From positions 14,466,001 through 14,530,000 of the forward strand of contig OY821777.1 of the NCBI GenBank assembly GCA_963682175.1: a DNA stretch of 64,000 nt, in the 5' to 3' direction. The translations under genes and the position numbers were made by a program. This DNA is from Triglochin maritima (taxonomy: Eukaryota > Streptophyta > Magnoliopsida > Alismatales > Juncaginaceae). The notes beneath the pieces were generated by a model, which was given only the letters and a program-made list of their open reading frames with translations, did not search any database and had not been told where the DNA came from. Of this stretch, positions 35,301 to 46,941 are shown piece by piece. Numbering within the stretch: the stretch's first letter is position 1; each line of letters begins with the position of its first letter.

Positions 35301-37839
35301 TTCTCATTGGCACCGTTTGTTGTGGTGGTGGTGAGCGTGTTTGCTTTTTTCCCCTTAGATTTTCATTAGTTTTGATCTTGTTTCTAATAAAACTGCCTGT
35401 ATTTGTAGGTGTCTTGCACTGTCTTGGCCATGGTAGCAACTCTTCCACTTGCACAACTCTTCTTCTTTCATGTTCTCTTGATGAAAAAGGTATTGGTCAG
35501 TAATGTAGTTCAGTGGGTTACATGTTGCATCCTTTATATTACCGATCAAAAAAATATTATACCCTTTATATTGCAGTTCATTAACAGTTAGTCACGAAGA
35601 TGATTCAGATTCTTTTTCCGTCCATCTGTTGTGATGCTTCTCAAATTCATATTTGCAGATATTGATCGGATGATTTTATGTGACCAACTAAAATGCAGCC
35701 TATGCCATGCCCATCTTTCCAAATTATATTTGTGTACGACATACATGAATGGATTTTATATTGAAATCCGATGTGAATATTATTTGTTGAGGGTGGGAAA
35801 TTGGAAAGTGAGTCATGGGCTATCCAACCAGAAGATTGGAGGTTCTAATAGCAAACAATTGTTTAAATGTGGAAGCTATGTTGGATGATATAGTCATATA
35901 CATGTTATTTGCAGTTCTAATTGTGCAATGTTTAGTTATAGATCACGAGTCTTAGTGTTTATACCATAAATTTATTTACTTGAATGGCCAACTTGTGTCG
36001 GACTTGGACAGTAAGAATTAGGTTTGAACATGTTTTAAGAAGTCTTTGTTCCTTGATTTTGGTCGTCTAATGCTAATTTAAGAATATGGTTTTTGCATAG
36101 GTTGCTATTGTTTGTCTTAGAAACAAAATATAATCTTAAAACATCAATTCCATTTACTGCTGTTACCCAGCTTTTCATTATGGATTGACCTGGGTAGCAT
36201 ATTGTGTGGATAACCATTGATCATTTAATTGAACAGGGAATCAGCACATACGATTACATAATGGCACTGAGAGAGCAGGAACAGCAAGATGCTGGTGGTC
36301 AACAGAGTCCTCAAATGTCCCCATTAACTTCTCTAACTGGATTGAGCAGTGCAAGTTCCTTCAACACATTTAACCGAGCAGCATTTTGTACTCCTCCACG
36401 CTTGTTTCTTGAGGATCAGGTATAACCATTGCATTTACGTGATTTTCCTATATTTAAGTTAAATGCAAGAGGTGGTATTCAAAGTATCATAGTTAATCTT
36501 GGGTTTCTTTTCCTTTTAAGTGTGTACAATCTTGAAGGAGCCAAAATTTTCAGAACTTTAAGCAGTACCTGCCTAATGTTAGCCATCTAAACTAGGTACA
36601 AAAAAAATCATATCTAGGTAAAACAGCCAAGGTTAACAAAAAATTCTTCGAGGCCTTGGAATAATCTATAAAGAGGGAATATGACATCCAGTTAGTGGCG
36701 TCTTCAGGTGACATTATCAACCAAAGAGAAGCATGGCAATATGGGAGGACTTCGTACTTGAATAGCAGAAATGATCAATCATTTGTACAAAAGTAGACAA
36801 CATGCCCTACCAAAATTAGCTGTGAAATTACGTATAAACTTGCTCCGTTTGTGATTTTCTTTTATGAACAATTGTGCAGTCATTCTTTCAAAATGCTGAA
36901 CCCTACACCAAAATCTATTAGCCATCTATCTACTGTCTTTTTGTCAGAAATCACCCCAAAATCTGAAATTCATCTGTAGTTGCTTTGTGATGCGTTCTCT
37001 TTTCATCTTACGTCAAAGTTAGATATCTTACTTAAAGTTTACCCTTTTTTCCCTGTCAGTTTGATGTTATCACTCCGGAAGCTGGGACAAGCAAGAGGAT
37101 GGCTGTAGATGATCACCAGAAGAAGAAAAATGCAAGTACTGTGAAAATTAGCCCCTGGACCTTGGCCAGATTGAACGCTGAAGAAGTTTCAAGAGCTGCC
37201 GCCCAGGCAAGAAAGAAATCCAAAATCCTCCAACCAGTCGTGAGGCGAGAAATTTTGTCTGCTCAAGAGATAGGTAGCAGCTTCGGCAGTGGCAGTGATC
37301 GAACAGCCTCCAGGCTTGACAACCGTAAGCGGCTCAACAAGAAGAGTAGGCCCCCTGGCAGTTTATCGCTTGAACCTCTAGCCAAAGTTTCTGGCACTGA
37401 TAGCAACCGTAGCAATATGGTTCCAGAAACCTCAAGTCTGGCCCCTCTCCAGCTTGAAGCTAGAACTGCTTTTTGTGCCACGAGAGCCATGACGTCGACT
37501 GGAATTGTTGCATCTTCCCCTGATAGCAGTTTGGAATCTCCAGATCTCCATCCTTTCCGAGAGTCTTCCTCTTGCGCAGAGGGGTCTCAATTGTTCACAA
37601 ATGCCGTTTCTACAAATGCTGGATCTACTTCTCAGAAAGGGATCGAACTTTCTCGATCAACTAGTGACGGGTACGAAGCATCTGGCGGCGAAGACAGCGA
37701 CAGAGTACCCACCAGGATAGTCCACCGGTCTTCGAATTGGAGTAATCTTCTTAGTGTCACTCAAGGCGATGCACTAGATATTCTAAGAGCGTCATCTTCT
37801 GCGGGTCCAAAAGCTAATAGCAGTCGAAAACCTTTCTGA
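32356..37839 (+). CDS. DHHC protein S-acyltransferase, PAT21/PAT22-like
   Basis: DHHC enzymes attach palmitate to cysteines of target proteins at endomembranes or the plasma membrane. Nine exons with GT-AG introns give 624 codons without a break: 32356-32397, 32484-32597, 33521-33922, 34693-34761, 34862-34933, 35202-35330, 35409-35489, 36237-36419, 37060-37839. The start [14 protein letters not shown] is a family hallmark. Two membrane helices lie at about residues 14-65. The cysteine-rich domain (about 173-222) contains [15 protein letters not shown], with the catalytic DHHC at residues 205-208, followed by [14 protein letters not shown]. Two more membrane helices follow (about 223-250 and 265-300). 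After [16 protein letters not shown] comes a long serine-rich soluble tail (about 260 residues in the last exon) containing [14 protein letters not shown], which is shared by this subgroup. Catalytic residues are intact. The precise Arabidopsis counterpart is inferred from recalled sequence similarity. Confidence 0.95.
33085..33165 (+). repeat. SINE-like fragment in intron 2 of the S-acyltransferase
   Basis: The stretch GTAGGGTTGTGTACATCTGA followed by CCTCGCTTAGACGGGAGCCT resembles the internal and 3' part of plant tRNA-derived SINEs. The Pol III box A/B head and a flanking duplication are not evident, so it is a truncated copy at best. Confidence 0.4.
34237..34460 (-). repeat. RTE-type LINE 3'-end fragment in intron 3
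   Basis: The segment contains AAGCCTTTAATCCCAAACTA followed by GTTGGGA, then AAACTCCAAGGAGTCACGGT. These resemble the reverse complement of the 3' end of plant RTE non-LTR elements, as remembered. No coding part remains. It lies inside the intron between exons 3 and 4. Confidence 0.5.
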
Positions 37840-38281
37840 AGTGGCTCGGGATGTTTTTCTGGCTTCATTACTTGTTCGTAACATTGGATGAAAGATCAAG
37901 ACTGCACAATCATTTTAATGACGGAATGGCAAACTTAAGCTTTTCAGATGGGATCCCAAGTCCGAAGGCAAGGAAAAAATGTAACAGATATCAAATCTGG
38001 TTTGAGGTGTCTGGTGCACAGCTTGCAACCAACATGGTTGGAATTGTTATTATTCTTAGTTTCTCTTCATTGTGGAATTGGTATGGTTAAGCATATTTCA
38101 GGAACTTTGTAACTGAAAGAAAAACATGTGTTTTTTGCTGTTCCCTTTCTGTTGGTACATACAATTGTATGTTCTTGCTATGATTAAAAACACTGTAGAA
38201 ACAACAAAAAATTGATACCCTCATATGTTTCTTAAAAATAGGGCGAAAAACTATGACAGGAGATGTGCATGTTCAGTTGCT
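37840..38281 (+). other. 3' flank / probable 3' UTR of the S-acyltransferase
   Basis: No gene. The small frame at 37851-38090 overlaps what is most likely the 3' UTR. This gap separates the + strand gene from the convergent - strand membrane-protein pseudogene. Confidence 0.45.
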
Positions 38282-39331
38282 TCACGGTAGAAGATTTTCA
38301 CACATGTTCAGTTCCAGTTTGTTGTGTCTGGTTGTTTTTGTCTTGCAGCTTTTGAAGAACATGCAACTCCCCACAACATCAAGAACTACAAGGAGGGAGT
38401 GGATGTAAGCTAGGAGGAGCGCCTCACAGATGAGCGAGGGCCGCAATTCACTCGACATCCGGTAAGGCCTCAGCACTCTAAATTGAAACAACATTTCGAT
38501 TGTTGAAGAACATGCAACTCCCCACAACATCAAGAACTACAAGGAGGGAGTGGATGTAAGCTAGGAGGAGCGCCTCACAGATGAGCGAGGGCCGCAATTC
38601 ACTCGACATCCGGTAAGGCCTCAGCACTCTAAATTGAAACAACATTTCGATTGCAGCCATGCCTAAATTAGCAGGGAGGGCCAAAGAAAGCGCGGTTGAT
38701 GCTCTGCCCTTCACCAACAAGAAGGTGTTGATGATTGGCATGTAGCCCCCTTGGCCCTCTACACCAGAGACAACCACAGCCAAGTTGCAGATGACAATTG
38801 TGTAGGCAACGACAATTGAATAAATAATCGCTCCAGCTGTTGAAAGGAAAAAAATCCGTCCGGCAAGATTCTTGATACGTCTGCAGTGTTGAAAATGATG
38901 AAAAATAAGGAGAAAATGGCTGCATTCACTGAGAGGATGGCGAAGGAATTGAAGATGAGAATTCTGAGCACTACAAGTGTCGAGTTCTTTTATAGTTGAC
39001 AAACAATTCGTACGATCATTGCCTTCACGATGACAAGGAACACCAGGGTAGCAGGAAGAGCAAGCACAAAGGAGAAGACGGTCTGTGCGAGTTTTGAATT
39101 GAGGAGCGTGAAGAATTGCGTTTGGACGGGGAAGTTCGCGGCTATGAAAAGAAAATGAAGGCGGGATTGGATGGTATGGAGAAGAGAAGGATACGAAAGG
39201 ATGAGCGCGTGCGAGAGAAGCAAAGACACGGAGGTTGGTAACACGGCAACGGCCGCGATGGATGTCAAGGAGGAGGAGTTTTGGAAGAAGGTGTGGACGG
39301 TTTGTCTTAGGACATGTCTTGCTCCTGCCAT
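38282..39331 (-). pseudogene. Broken multi-pass membrane protein gene (plant, unknown function)
   Basis: On the - strand a protein begins MAGARHVLRQTVHTFFQ at 39331. It carries several hydrophobic segments, including SIAAVAVLPTSVSLLLSHAL and TAGAIIYSIVVAYTIVICNL, and ends with a LLLAYIHSLLVVLDVVGSCM segment. The order and spacing look like a single plant family of roughly 300 residues with about six membrane helices, but I cannot name a function. Three lesions are visible. There is an in-frame stop near 38990, a frameshift at about 38850 (the protein continues as FFLSTAGAII in another frame), and a 151-bp duplication in the 3' part that shifts frame again. The first Met could be upstream, but the chosen one fits the hydrophobic profile. 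Confidence 0.6.
38352..38653. repeat. Exact tandem duplication, 2 x 151 bp
   Basis: 38352-38502 and 38503-38653 appear identical by eye. The unit starts TTGAAGAACATGCAACTCCC. Because 151 is not a multiple of three, the duplication shifts the reading frame of the - strand membrane-protein gene. Confidence 0.9.
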
Positions 39332-39479
39332 GTTTTTGCTTCTTAGGGTTCGGAACAAGAGGAAGTGTTGGTTAGTGTTATAGGAAGAGAAGGTCGTGAG
39401 ATTATTGTGTTTTTCAACCACTTGAAAGGAGCCTTTGGTAATGGTGGATGAGTGATGGGCCAACTACTGTAATTAACCC

Positions 39480-40364
39480 TCGAAGTTGAGGTTCATGCTT
39501 GGTGTGATGATGCTCCAGCCAGGGTCATTAGTTATCTAATTAACAAGGAAGTGGGATGACGGGATTATATAATTAGGAAGTGCTTTAGATTATATGCTCT
39601 ACTTATTGTCTTGACTTTGGATTTGAAAGTGTCACACCACATGTATACCATGGTAATGTGGTGTTTATTTCAAGTTAACACCTTTTTATTGTAATTGAAA
39701 AATCCTAAGCTGACACATTCAAAACTTTATTTTAATACAATTTGACTTATCTTAGTAGTGTAAATCAAAAACTTTGTAGACTTGTAAATAACCTTAGTTT
39801 TCTCTCTTAACGTTGTTGTCTTATCCACATAAATTTATTATCAAAACATCCAAAAATCCATAATCTAAATATCCACTAATTCATATAAAACAACATCAAA
39901 TATCCACACGTAATGACAATAATAATACAAAAAATTATATGTATATAATATATATATAACAAAATCTTGTATATATTTATTATGTTTTGCAGTTAAATGA
40001 ACGGGTTAAATCATGTAACATTATCCGTTCATTTATTAAACAGCTCTTATCCACTTATTTATTAAACAGTTTTTTTATTTTTACAACATGTGACCTTATT
40101 TTTCGATTCGATTAGGACGATTAAACGTTTTTGACCTTACCCATTTACATCTTATTTTTATACATAGCATCTCTGACATCTTCCTCAAAGTTTTGTTTTT
40201 TGTTTGGGTTATGGAAGCGAGGTTAGATGCAATATCTTGGGCCACTTAAGGAAGAATTTAACCTAAATGCAAATATGAAATTGAATTATCTTAAAGTTAA
40301 TGCTAGTGATGTTCACTTAAACAAATATTCTTTCAAAACAAGATATTAAATTCAAAAAAAGAAA
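39480..40364. other. AT-rich spacer before the first OTU-MULE
   Basis: No gene. Short repeats such as TTATTAAACAG occur near 40030-40075. The A-rich end (AAAAAAAGAAA, 40354-40364) abuts the transposon. Confidence 0.5.
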
Positions 40365-40519
40365 GGGGAACTACTATTCGTCGCCGGAAAACTACTTAAA
40401 TCGTCCCAAAAATAACCTTTTTGCCCTTAACAAATCAATTAATACCGATTTCGTCCCGTGTATTTAAACAAGGTGTTTGACTCAGTTTTACTCACATTCC
40501 CAGTATCAACACCACGAAA

Positions 40520-43081
40520 ATGTCTGGCGAAGCACCAGAATCCGGCGAGGTAACGGGGGCGGAATTTTTTTCCCGACTCGGGCGTCTGGCTAAGCCGCCT
40601 CCACCCAGGTGGAGGCGTCTGGATAGGCTGCCTCCACATAGGTGGAGGCGGTTTAGCCAGACGCCTCCACCTTGCTGGAGGCGGCTTAGATGCACGCCTC
40701 CACAAAGGTGGAGGCGGCGTAGCCAGACGCTCGATTTTTTTTAATTTTTTGTTAAATTCAAAATTTTCAGGTTCCGTTGCAAGATTTCGGTGGTGATGGA
40801 GTAGATTACAGTGAGCTTTTTGACAGTAAAGAAATATTTACAACAATCGAGGAAGGTTGTAAATGGGCGAAACAAATTGCAATAGGAGCCGGATTTTTTT
40901 TGGTTATATCATCGTACAAACCAAAAGCAGATAACCAGATGGATTATTACCTCAGATGTGATCGCAGACGTGAGATGAGTTCTCGTGATACGAGTATTGC
41001 ACTGCGAAAGAATACGAAAAGAAAAGGTTGCGGTTGTCGGTTTTTGGTAAAAGTGGTGGAGCGACGAGATCGTGATGGATGAGTTATTGTTTCTAGTAGC
41101 ATCTATGGGCAACACAACCACTCATTGACAGTTTATTCAGAGGGTCACCGACAGGTCAGCGGACTTAGTGCTGGGGCAAAGCAAATTGTTCGTGATATGA
41201 CAGAGGCACAAGCAAGACCCCGTAACATTTTGTTGGCGGTAAAGAAGAAATTTCCGGACGATAATCCGAATCAAAGACACATTTACAACTTCAGAGAGTA
41301 CATGAGGAGGACGAAATCTGAAGACAGGAATCCCGCGCAGCAGTTTCTCAGAGAGGCAGTGCAGCATAAGTATTTGCATTGGATTGTGGCAGATGAAGAA
41401 ACTAATGTCTTGACTCACGCATTTTTGGCACATCCGACTTCAGTTCAGTTGTTGCGTACATACCCATTCGTAATCTGTATGGATTCGACGTATAAGACGA
41501 ACAAGTACAAGATGCATTTGTTTGAGATGGTTGGGGTTACTCCAACAAACATGAATTTCCTCGTCGGATATGCGATTTTGCAGGATGAGACCGAGTCTAG
41601 TTACTGGTGGGTGTTGGAGAGGTTGCGAGATCTGTTATTGGATATTGTTAGCCCGACAGCAATAATTACGGACCGGGAGATGGGTCTGATGCGACCAGTG
41701 GCAGAGGTTTTTCCTGAGTCAGCTCATTTACTATGCACCTGGCATATCAACAAAGACGTGTACAACTACGCATACCACGTATTCGGCAAGGACAAGCAGT
41801 CTGCAGAGATTTTCAGGCGTGGAAGGTGGAGGAAAGTCATGATTTCTGATTCACAGACGGATTATGATAGAGCAGTCCGTAATCTGAAAGATTCTTTCAA
41901 GTCCTGGCCAGTGCTCACGGAGTATGTGGAAGACACGTGGTTGGTGTATAAGGAAAAATTCGTGTTGAATTGGACGAATAAAGCTTTTCATTTCGGCAAC
42001 ACTACGAATTGCAGGGTGGAAAGTGCACATTCGGCTCTGAAAGAGTGGATCACTACATCGACTGCCGCTCTCGACACTCTTTTCGACCGCGTGAACTCGT
42101 CTATTGAAATGCAGCTGACGAATATTCGGAACTTTCTTGAAGATTCGAGACGTCGAAATTTGGCACAGTACATAGGTCCTCTGTTTCAGCATATAAATGG
42201 CCGAGTTTCGCATCACTGCTTGTCGTTAATGACTCAGGAGTTGAAGAGAATGAAGAACTTAAGTGATGAAATTTAATATCGTTGTGGGTGTGCTTTCCTG
42301 ACAACACATGGGATTCCTTGTGCCTGTACCATGTACGAGTGTTTGGCGTCAGGTGATGGAATTTATTTAGAGCGGATTCATCCATTCTGGAAAACACTTG
42401 TTATCGGAGAAGGAGTCCAGATGTCAGAGTTTGTTGATCGGTCAGCACAAGACGCCGAGCATTTTCGGAAGCTAGTGGATGAGATCTCGGAGAGCGACCC
42501 TGCAGTAATTCGTAGTGCCTCTCGTATTTTATACGAATAGTTACACCCCGATCAGTCGAATTATGGAGAACCCGAAGAAAATACTAAGGTACGAGGTCGA
42601 CCTAGGGGAAAGTCGAAACGTCGGGACCCGAGTGCCTTCGAGTATGCTGAGCGAGGTCGTGGTCGGTCTGGCAGTAGTGGGAGCAGGGGTCGTCGTCGGT
42701 CTGGCAGTAGTGGGAGCAGGGGTCGTCGGTCTAATTCGTCTCGATCGTCCGTGAATACGGGCACATGATCTTCTGGTATGTCGATATCTTTGTTGTTATG
42801 TTATTTAATATATTTCAGTAATCTAAATGAGGTTGAATATATTATCTCCTAATTTTGTTGTTTTAATTAATTGTTATTTACCTATCTTACAGTGTCCGGA
42901 CGGGTTGACGTGGACAACTTCCCATATAATGATAGACTGCGAGAAATCATTTTACCATTTCTGGATAGGTGGAATGACGTACGTGCTGATGGAAACTGTG
43001 GATTTCGATGTGCTGCCGATGTCTTTCATGGTGGTTAGGAGAACTGGTCGTACGTCCGTCGTGCGATTTCTAATGAGATAG
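40520..43081 (+). pseudogene. MULE transposase with SWIM finger and truncated OTU protease domain
   Basis: Exon 1 is 40520-40549 (starting MSGEAPESGE), exon 2 is 40771-42775, and exon 3 begins at 42893. The N-terminal zinc-binding region includes TKRKGCGCRFLVKV. The transposase core has CMDSTYKTNKY (first Asp), IITDREMGL (second Asp), CTWHINKDVY and a VESAHSALKEW block. A SWIM-type finger follows (CGCAFLTTHGIPCAC), then an Arg/Gly/Ser-rich linker. Exon 3 encodes VRADGNCGFRCAA, the Asp and Cys catalytic box of OTU cysteine proteases, and stops matching after AISNEI. The gene is broken by in-frame stops at 41080-41082, 42274-42276, 42766-42768 and 43036-43038. The rest of the OTU domain, including its catalytic His, is missing. 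Confidence 0.88.
40583..40729 (+). repeat. GC-rich nested hairpin array in transposase intron 1
   Basis: Within the 221-nt intron (40550-40770), four hairpin units of the form GCCTCCA(CC) / (GG)TGGAGGC occur in a row. The outer ends, CGTCTGGCTAAGCCGCCTCC and GGAGGCGGCGTAGCCAGACG, pair with one mismatch over 20 bp and so enclose the array in a larger palindrome. It is strikingly G/C-rich in AT-rich surroundings. Confidence 0.85.
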
Positions 43082-43108
43082 GTCGGGCGTCTCCCGCGGA
43101 CGCCCGAC
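43082..43108. repeat. Perfect 10-bp stem hairpin at the OTU truncation point
   Basis: GTCGGGCGTC, a 7-nt loop, then GACGCCCGAC. It begins directly where OTU homology ends, and it shares the GGGCGTC core with the intron-1 array. It may mark a deletion junction. Confidence 0.7.
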
Positions 43109-43739
43109 TCAAAAATGTTTTTTTTTAAATTAATTGAAATAAACAAGGTAATTTACCAGATGTGAGTAGTCAGGGGTCTCCGCTGGTTCTTTTCCTGGTC
43201 TCCGAGACATCTTATGTGGTGAATAGAAGAGTGATATGAAGAGAAAGTTGTGTTAAAAGAGTGAAATGAGGAGTTATATTAGTAGAAAGTGTAGAGGGGC
43301 AAAATGGTAATCTTACGGACGATTTAAGTAGTTTTACGACGACGAATAGCAGTTTAGAAAAGAAACAGTGACTACGTTGGAAACAACAAATTATTATTAA
43401 AGATGAGGTAAAATGTTAGAAGGAAGTGTCACACTTTAAATATCATTGAGGTTAAGTAAATCCGCCCCATAATTTTTGGGGCAATCCATAATTTATCCTT
43501 ATAATAAGGTTATTCCAAAGTAAACAAATGAGTTCAACTTAGTTCATCGTCATTACTACCGCACTATGTGGACTTGGATTCGCTCCATTCGAGTAACTGG
43601 ACTGGATGGTCCAATTCTCACATGGCACATAAATTGCTGCCATGTGTGAATTGCGTAGATTCAATGATCTAGATTCACTGCAATTTAGCATTCTTATTCC
43701 TTACGGAACATCCATTTAACAGTTTTTTACATTTTAAAA

Positions 43740-44991
43740 AGAGCATCTATTGTCTACACAGAAAGATGCATGGTGACAATAGATTTTTTAGATATGTTTC
43801 TACATTTTGAAGTCAATTAAATTTACCCAAATTGGTAAGAAGAGAACATATTTTCTTGCATAATAAGGTTATTTTCTTGCATTTTCATTTGCATTCTTTT
43901 TCTGTCACGTCAGCTCACCCAACCCACCTAAAAAACTCATTAACCATGTCCGGACTACCCCACCCACCCACCATACACTCTCTTTCCTCCACATCATTTC
44001 TTAATTAACAATTTTAATTCACACACAACATTTAATAAATTACATTTTATATAATTCTAATTCTAATTACATTATAATTAATATTAATATTAATTAATTA
44101 ACATTAATATTAATTAATTAACATTAATATTAATTAATTAACATTAATATTAATTAATTAACATTAATATTAATTAATTAACATTAATATTAATTAATTA
44201 ATAATATTAATTACTATTAAACCACACAAAAATGGAATATTTAAATTTTAAATATTTTAGTTGCACATCAGTTTCGATACACCACCCAAGTAAGAGAGGA
44301 TGGTTTCTCCAAGCAGGAGGAATTTATGAAATGAATTTTTCAGAGGCATTTAAAAAAAACTAAGTTGGACATGCTTCACTCTCTGATGAGGAAGGACAAC
44401 CCGACGGAGCAAGATAAAAAAATAATTGATAAACTCCTCGCCTGAGCGGAAGAGAATCAGTACGTGTAGTTTGTTGTACTTGGTATTTCGTATGGTTCGT
44501 ATTTCCTGTAATTTGTACTTCCCGTAGTTTGTTGGTATGTTATAGTCGGTATTTCGTATGGTCTGTATTTCCTTTAGTTTGTATTTCGTGTGGTTGGTTG
44601 TAGTTCGTATTTCAGTATTATTAATGTATTATTCTTATGATTGTAGTATTAATACATATTCTATTTTAAGCATTAAATATGGATTTACATTTTATTTATT
44701 TTATTTATATATCTCTATTTTTATTCAATTAATTACCTCAATAAGTATTACCCCACGTTAATCAAAATACACAATACATTAACAATTACCTCTAATAACA
44801 AATCTTCCACTAAATAAAAAAAACCAATAGGGGGGACAAGTGTCCCCCACCCGAGGGCGCCCCAGACGTTTGCCCGGAACGCCCAACACCCGAGCAAGCA
44901 CCCGGGTGGGCGCTCCGGGCGGGCACCCGAGGGTCGCCCGCCCCGTTAACGAGGGGCGCCCGGGCGAGCACCCCGTTAAGGGTGCTCTTAG
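43740..44991. mobile_element. MITE-like element B, ending in GGGTGCTCTTAG
   Basis: The left contains AAGAGCATCTATTGTC and TGTCACGTCA. The right end is CACCCCGTTAAGGGTGCTCTTAG, matching the right end of element A (29485-30210). Between them are a 20-bp tandem repeat (44101-44200) and a G/C-rich hairpin-forming block (about 44835-44985) made of GGGCGCC, GAGCACCC and CCGGGCG pieces. The interior is non-coding. The left boundary is uncertain. Confidence 0.45.
44101..44200. repeat. 20-bp tandem repeat, five perfect copies
   Basis: The unit ACATTAATATTAATTAATTA repeats exactly five times, with degenerate partial copies on both sides. The unit contains internal palindromes such as TTAATTAA and AATATT. 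Confidence 0.95.
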
Positions 44992-46907
44992 ATGATCAAG
45001 TGGGGTTGAAAGTGTTTGAATGAGTATTTGAGTCGGTTGTAAGGTCATTTGGCTTAAGGTAATCGCCAAGTGGAGGGTATTTTGGGAATAAATTATCAAA
45101 ATATTGGATAGATGAACAACTTACCAATATGAAAGGTCAAAGTCAAACTACCTAACTTTAAAGGATAGGGTGCATAGTGCAACGTAGGTAAAAGACATGA
45201 AGGCAAACTGCAATTAACCATTTTTTTTTAAACATGACCTTATGAAATTGAAATACCATTTACTTTCACGGTTGCAATAATTGTAACTTGATCTCTCTGA
45301 TAATATCAATTTAATGTTTTTACATTTTACACTGATGAGGTAATAGTTCCAGGATTTTTCTTTGGTATTGGGCCGGAAATTAAGAAAAACTAATATATTA
45401 TTTGAACATGAAGGTCTAATTTGGTGAAGGATTCTTGGTGTGACAAGGTTTTGGTAAGGTAAAATGTCCGAAAGGAACATAATTAATGGTTATGCTTGCA
45501 ATGGAATCTAAAACGAAGCTAAGATAACACAATATTGCACATGATATTTATGTCGCTCTAAGCAAGTTTTTTCCCCCTACCGTTGTATTAATAACACTCC
45601 ATGTGTCAGTTATTTAAGAATTAAACTGAAAATGGTCTATTTATTGTTAAAAGTGAAGACGATTCAAGTTCTATACTATATCTAACGTTCAAGAATGTGA
45701 GATGCGATGTGAGTTGTGCCAAACCACCGCATCCATCATAGTAAGCAAGTGCTTTGTGGATTTATGACAATTTTAAAGTAATATTAAGTGACAACAAATT
45801 ATTACTATTAAAATTTGAATGCAACGATGATATTAAATCACTTAATAATCACCAACGAACGTGTAATTATAAAAAAATGCAAAACTAATACACCAATAAA
45901 CAACATGTCATCATCAAAAATGACTCATCTAGCATATGACCACATAGGTGGTAGATGTAAGAATAAATGTCACCCTACATTTACTAAACTACATCTTTAT
46001 AATGTGACGTGACCAAAGAATGTATCGTATTTTCGTATATGCAAACGTGAATGCAGTCACAAATGCGTGCATTTCTAAACAACCAATCTTGTAAATCAAT
46101 TATCACAATATAGAAAATTATATCAAATTTGTTTTCATTAAAACTATCATAACTAAAGGCATAAATGGTCATATATTCTAACAAGACTAAATTTGAGATA
46201 CCATTGTTAAAATGTTTGGTCAGCCCATTATTAATTTTTTATAAAATTTGGAAATCATGTTGTTTAGGCTTTTAACATAGTTTTTATTATTATATCATAC
46301 AAATAATTTCATTAACACCAATATTCAAAACATTTTTGAATGTCACCGAATTAAGTTTGGTTAGAACTGCAAACTAGGTTGAATGGTGTACTAAGAGTTT
46401 GATGTGCCGAATTTGAATGTGTCTTGTTTTTATTCACATCATTAACCTAAAGTATGCGTTTGTTTAAATTTTGATTATTAGTATTCTTACCTAGCATGAT
46501 TCTGAGTTTTGCCTTATTAAGAAAGTTTTTATTTTTTTAATTGCACTATTATTTTTAATTTGTTTTTTTATAATATAAGTTTTTATTTGAAAGCATTTAT
46601 TTTTTGTTTTCACATTACCGCGATTGTTTATATTTGGTGACACACTTATACAAGGGTAATGTTTATTTTCTACTATGGCTAGTTGACAATACGAGTGATT
46701 TAGTTTTTTACCTCAAACATAGTAGAAAATAAACGCATACTTTAGGTAAGAAATGTTTGAGGTAATTAACAATTATTTAGTTTTTTAATACACGATTTCT
46801 GAAAAAATACAATTCACGAACGACACAACACTCACAATATAACAAGACTAATATGTTACTAGTCCTCTCATTATTATTAATTTTTCTATTTTAACAATGC
46901 AACTAAC

Positions 46908-46941
<34 letters not shown>

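Larger units (their letters stand above)
40365..43356 (+). mobile_element. Mutator-like element, copy 1 (transposase plus OTU fragment)
   Basis: Terminal inverted repeats are visible. The left is GGGGAACTACTATTCGTCG followed by AAAACTACTTAAATCGTCC. On the right, the reverse complement from about 43356 reads AAACTGCTATTCGTCGTCG followed by TAAAACTACTTAAATCGTCC. Flanks on both sides are A-rich (AAAGAAA-type), consistent with a duplication, but low complexity prevents a firm call. The interior holds one damaged transposase/OTU gene. Confidence 0.85.

Noticed and set aside
40597..40716. CRISPR-like regular repeats GCCTCCACC...GGTGGAGGC
   Set aside because: The units are self-complementary hairpins within a plant transposon intron, without unique spacers of constant length and without cas genes.
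41137..42397. Four - strand frames of 61 to 121 codons
   Set aside because: All are antisense shadows of the MULE transposase.
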